Part shown: positions 6,907 to 8,875 of the stretch, one piece after another | How positions within the stretch are numbered: the stretch's first letter is position 1 | How the letters are laid out: every line of letters starts with the position of its first letter | Assembly: GCA_900320925.1 (NCBI GenBank) | Contig: ONUD01000194.1 | Location: 1-8,875, forward strand | Length of the DNA: 8,875 bases | Direction of reading: 5' to 3' | DNA from: an uncultured Eubacteriales bacterium | Lineage (GTDB): Bacteria > Bacillota > Clostridia > Oscillospirales > Acutalibacteraceae | The notes under the pieces: generated by a model | The model's database searches: none | The model's input: only the letters and a program-made list of their open reading frames with translations | Told to the model about the DNA's origin: nothing | Made by a program: the position numbers and the translations under genes

Positions 6907-8279
6907 AAATACGGGTAAGTACCTTTATCAATTTATTTTTATGCGGCATTTTTGCCATCATGATGTATTGGGCATGGGCAAGCAATACCCCTCGTGAGGG
7001 ATGGGCAAATTATGCCGCTTATGGTTCGATTGCGTTGTTTGTCTATCAGATTGGCTGGATGATGTACAAAAAGGTGGAATATTATAACTTCCGACTATGG
7101 TTTGTTATTTTGCAGTACCTGTTCATCTTTGGCAGGATTATTCTTCATGCTTTCGGATGGGACAAGGGTATTTTCTGGAACCTGATGGAATACTATTCCG
7201 TTTCCGCCATGTTCAAGGCGAGTATCTACGGCTTAGCCTATACACAGGCGATTTTTACAGGCTTGTTCTGGAATTACAGCAAAAGCAATGCCCTGCACCG
7301 TACCGTTTCTTCCAGAACTATCTCGGGACAGTGCATGGTGTTTATCGGTGTTGCCATGCTGATACTGAGTGTACCGTTCCGACTGTCCAATGACATGACT
7401 GCTATTCGTACCCAGACAGAAGCAGGCGGCTATGTAGCGGTGGCAATCGACAACGGCATGAATTATGCCTTTGGTATGTTGCTGCCCGTGGCAGTCATGT
7501 ACCTGATTTGCTCGGACACGCTCAAACGCCGTCATGTCAATCTCATTATGCTGGTGCTGATGGCATACATGGGTGTGACAATGGTGCTTTCAGGTGACAG
7601 GCGGTATTCCATTACTGCCTTGATTGCCGTCATTCTGTGCTATATGCAGCGGTTCAAAATCAAAATCGACTGGAAGCGTATCCTTTTGATTGCCGTAGGA
7701 GTACAGTTGGTTTTGCTGGTACTGGCAACCATACGCACCACACGAATGCACGTGACCTCTTTTGCACAGTTCTGGGATCTGTTTGTGGAAGCCGCCCAAA
7801 CTTCCAATATCTTCTATGAAACCTTCAGTGAATTTGGCTTGACGTTCTTTATCTATGCCGCAGGCGTGCAGTTTTTCCCGGGGACATTTGCTTTTAAATG
7901 GGGTACTACCTACCTGCTGGCACCCATCACCATTATCCCCATGTCGGGACTGATCTTCCCCGGACTGCAATCCTCCATTTCCGCGCATATGGACTGCAAG
8001 TCTATTACAGGCCACCCGCTCGGTGCGGCTCTCGGAGAGGAAATCTTCTGTAATTTCGGCTATCTGGCACCCATATTTGCCGTAATCATCGGTGTTGTTA
8101 TCTCTAAAATCATGCAGCAGCGGAAAAATGACCCTCAGGCAATGGCAAGATATTACGGCTTGTTTTACATTATGCTGAATCTCGTTCGTGCCTCTACGAC
8201 AGAGATTTTAAGATTGGCCGCTTATGCTGTTATTATTCCTTGGATTCTTATCAAAGTCTATCGTTTCATGAGGAGGTAA
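6903..8279 (+). CDS. wzy: Wzy-like O-antigen/polysaccharide polymerase (integral membrane)
   Basis: A very hydrophobic protein of 458 residues if translated from TTG 6903. I count about 12 to 13 likely membrane spans; clear ones lie near residues 6-26, 37-55, 64-84, 106-124, 142-159, 187-203, 212-229, 260-278 and 386-403, with two more near the C-terminus. Between spans are the features expected of Wzy-type repeat-unit polymerases: SGDRRYS (230-236), matching the G-x-R region of these enzymes, and a loop GHPLGAALGEEIFCNFGY (370-387) resembling their Glu-Asn-Phe-Gly segment before a late helix. Wzy enzymes join undecaprenyl-linked repeat units on the outer face of the cytoplasmic membrane. Sequence conservation in this family is poor, so the call rests on topology, these motifs and context. 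WaaL-type ligase or another polytopic enzyme is the main alternative. Its last codons (Met-Arg-Arg-stop) are encoded by the ribosome-binding site of the next gene. Confidence 0.8.
   Translation: MKIRVSTFINLFLCGIFAIMMYWAWASNTPREGWANYAAYGSIALFVYQIGWMMYKKVEYYNFRLWFVILQYLFIFGRIILHAFGWDKGIFWNLMEYYSVSAMFKASIYGLAYTQAIFTGLFWNYSKSNALHRTVSSRTISGQCMVFIGVAMLILSVPFRLSNDMTAIRTQTEAGGYVAVAIDNGMNYAFGMLLPVAVMYLICSDTLKRRHVNLIMLVLMAYMGVTMVLSGDRRYSITALIAVILCYMQRFKIKIDWKRILLIAVGVQLVLLVLATIRTTRMHVTSFAQFWDLFVEAAQTSNIFYETFSEFGLTFFIYAAGVQFFPGTFAFKWGTTYLLAPITIIPMSGLIFPGLQSSISAHMDCKSITGHPLGAALGEEIFCNFGYLAPIFAVIIGVVISKIMQQRKNDPQAMARYYGLFYIMLNLVRASTTEILRLAAYAVIIPWILIKVYRFMRR
8271..8276 (+). promoter_or_regulatory. Ribosome-binding site deciding a TTG start at 8285
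   Basis: A perfect AGGAGG at 8271-8276, 8 bases before TTG 8285, fixes the start of the last gene. The same six bases encode the two C-terminal arginines of the polymerase, whose TAA follows immediately at 8277-8279. Confidence 0.85.
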
Positions 8280-8284
8280 ACGGT

Positions 8285-8875
8285 TTGTCGAAAATTATCA
8301 TTCACGGTTCTACACTCGGCTCTAATTTTGGAGACTGCCTGTTTGCACAGTTGTTTTATGAGTTTTGCAAAGAGCACTATCAGGGTGAAACGCTGTTTTA
8401 TGAAAATAAACTGCCCATCAAAAACGATGCCGTGGCACTGTCTGACGATTTTCGGAAAGCAATGCATTATGACGGGAAATGCACATGGAAGGATGTCAAA
8501 ACCTGTGATGGTATCGTATTTATGGCAGGAGGCTATTTCGGAGAAACAACGTCCTCCCTGAAAGAAGCGCTCCTGCGGCACTATAAACATATCAAGCTCG
8601 GTTTGTATGCCAAATGGTTCAAAAAGCCCCTCGCTATCATCGGTGTAGGGGCAGGGCCGATTTCACGAAAATTTTTGCTGCGTGATATGGTGAAGGTCTG
8701 CAACCATGCCGATGTTATTACCGTCCGCAATGCGGAATCCAAAACTTTTTTGGAACAGTCCGGTGTGAAAACCGGGATCATTGTTACCGCCGATGCGGCT
8801 CAGGTCGTGGATTCTGCCTATGCCAAGCCGCTTTCTTCCCAACTGGAAGAGGAGCTCCTTTCCCACTGCGGCAAA
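8285..8875 (+). CDS. Second polysaccharide pyruvyl transferase family protein (N-terminal part, cut by window end)
   Basis: An open frame of 197 codons from TTG 8285 to the last base, with no stop, so the 3' end lies beyond the window. The start is supported by AGGAGG 8 bases upstream, and no ATG occurs until well inside the domain. The N-terminus HGSTLGSNFGDCLFAQL (7-23) is the classical GxxxGxNxGD opening of the polysaccharide pyruvyl transferase family (PF04230). Further landmarks are MAGGYFGE (80-87), IIGVGAGPIS (118-127), DVITVRNAES (143-152) and TADAAQVVD (168-176), matching the family's central G-x-G, the RxxxS strand and the D-x-A/x-D segment. The C-terminal SxHG region is not visible. 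It differs clearly from the homologue at 3462-4604, so the two are not recent duplicates. The likely role is ketal-pyruvate transfer from PEP, or a related modification, on the repeat unit. Membership is fairly sure; activity is inferred. Confidence 0.8.
   Translation, partial: MSKIIIHGSTLGSNFGDCLFAQLFYEFCKEHYQGETLFYENKLPIKNDAVALSDDFRKAMHYDGKCTWKDVKTCDGIVFMAGGYFGETTSSLKEALLRHYKHIKLGLYAKWFKKPLAIIGVGAGPISRKFLLRDMVKVCNHADVITVRNAESKTFLEQSGVKTGIIVTADAAQVVDSAYAKPLSSQLEEELLSHCGK

Overview
The window is an unbroken stretch of a surface-polysaccharide (capsule or exopolysaccharide) biosynthesis operon. All genes lie on the + strand, packed end to end with gaps of at most 15 bases or short overlaps, and the window cuts both end genes. 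The Shine-Dalgarno sites are strong (GAGGAGG, AGGAGG) and GTG and TTG starts are frequent. Together with the resemblance of the first gene's C-terminus to streptococcal HasB-type UDP-glucose dehydrogenases, this suggests a Bacillota organism, perhaps a gut Clostridia-type anaerobe. No ribosomal or taxon-specific marker is present, so that is inference. Base composition looks uniform, and nothing marks one gene as a recent insertion relative to the others.

Layout: 1-176, end of a UDP-glucose 6-dehydrogenase (makes UDP-glucuronate). 188-1447, GT4 glycosyltransferase of the WbuB-like, cytosolic type. 1463-2428, NAD-dependent extended SDR (nucleotide-sugar epimerase/dehydratase family). 2429-3460, second GT4 glycosyltransferase. 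3462-4604, polysaccharide pyruvyl transferase family protein. 4601-5839, iron-sulfur protein of the FrhB (F420 hydrogenase/dehydrogenase beta) family, overlapping the previous gene. 5836-6906, third GT4 glycosyltransferase. 6903-8279, multi-membrane-span Wzy-like O-antigen/polysaccharide polymerase. 8285 to the window end, the first 197 codons of a second, different pyruvyl transferase family protein with a TTG start.

Taken together the genes fit a Wzx/Wzy-type pathway. Nucleotide sugars, including UDP-GlcA, are made in the cytosol. Three GT4 enzymes extend a lipid-linked repeat unit, pyruvyl-transferase-family enzymes may decorate it, and Wzy polymerises it outside the membrane. The initiating sugar-phosphate transferase, the Wzx flippase and the chain-length/export proteins are not in the window and presumably lie on either side.

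The least explained part is the tightly coupled pair of a pyruvyl transferase homologue and an Fe-S FrhB-like protein. It implies a redox step, of unknown chemistry, in polysaccharide synthesis. I saw no CRISPR array, tRNA, rRNA, insertion sequence, terminator or promoter, and no gene-free stretch longer than 15 bases.
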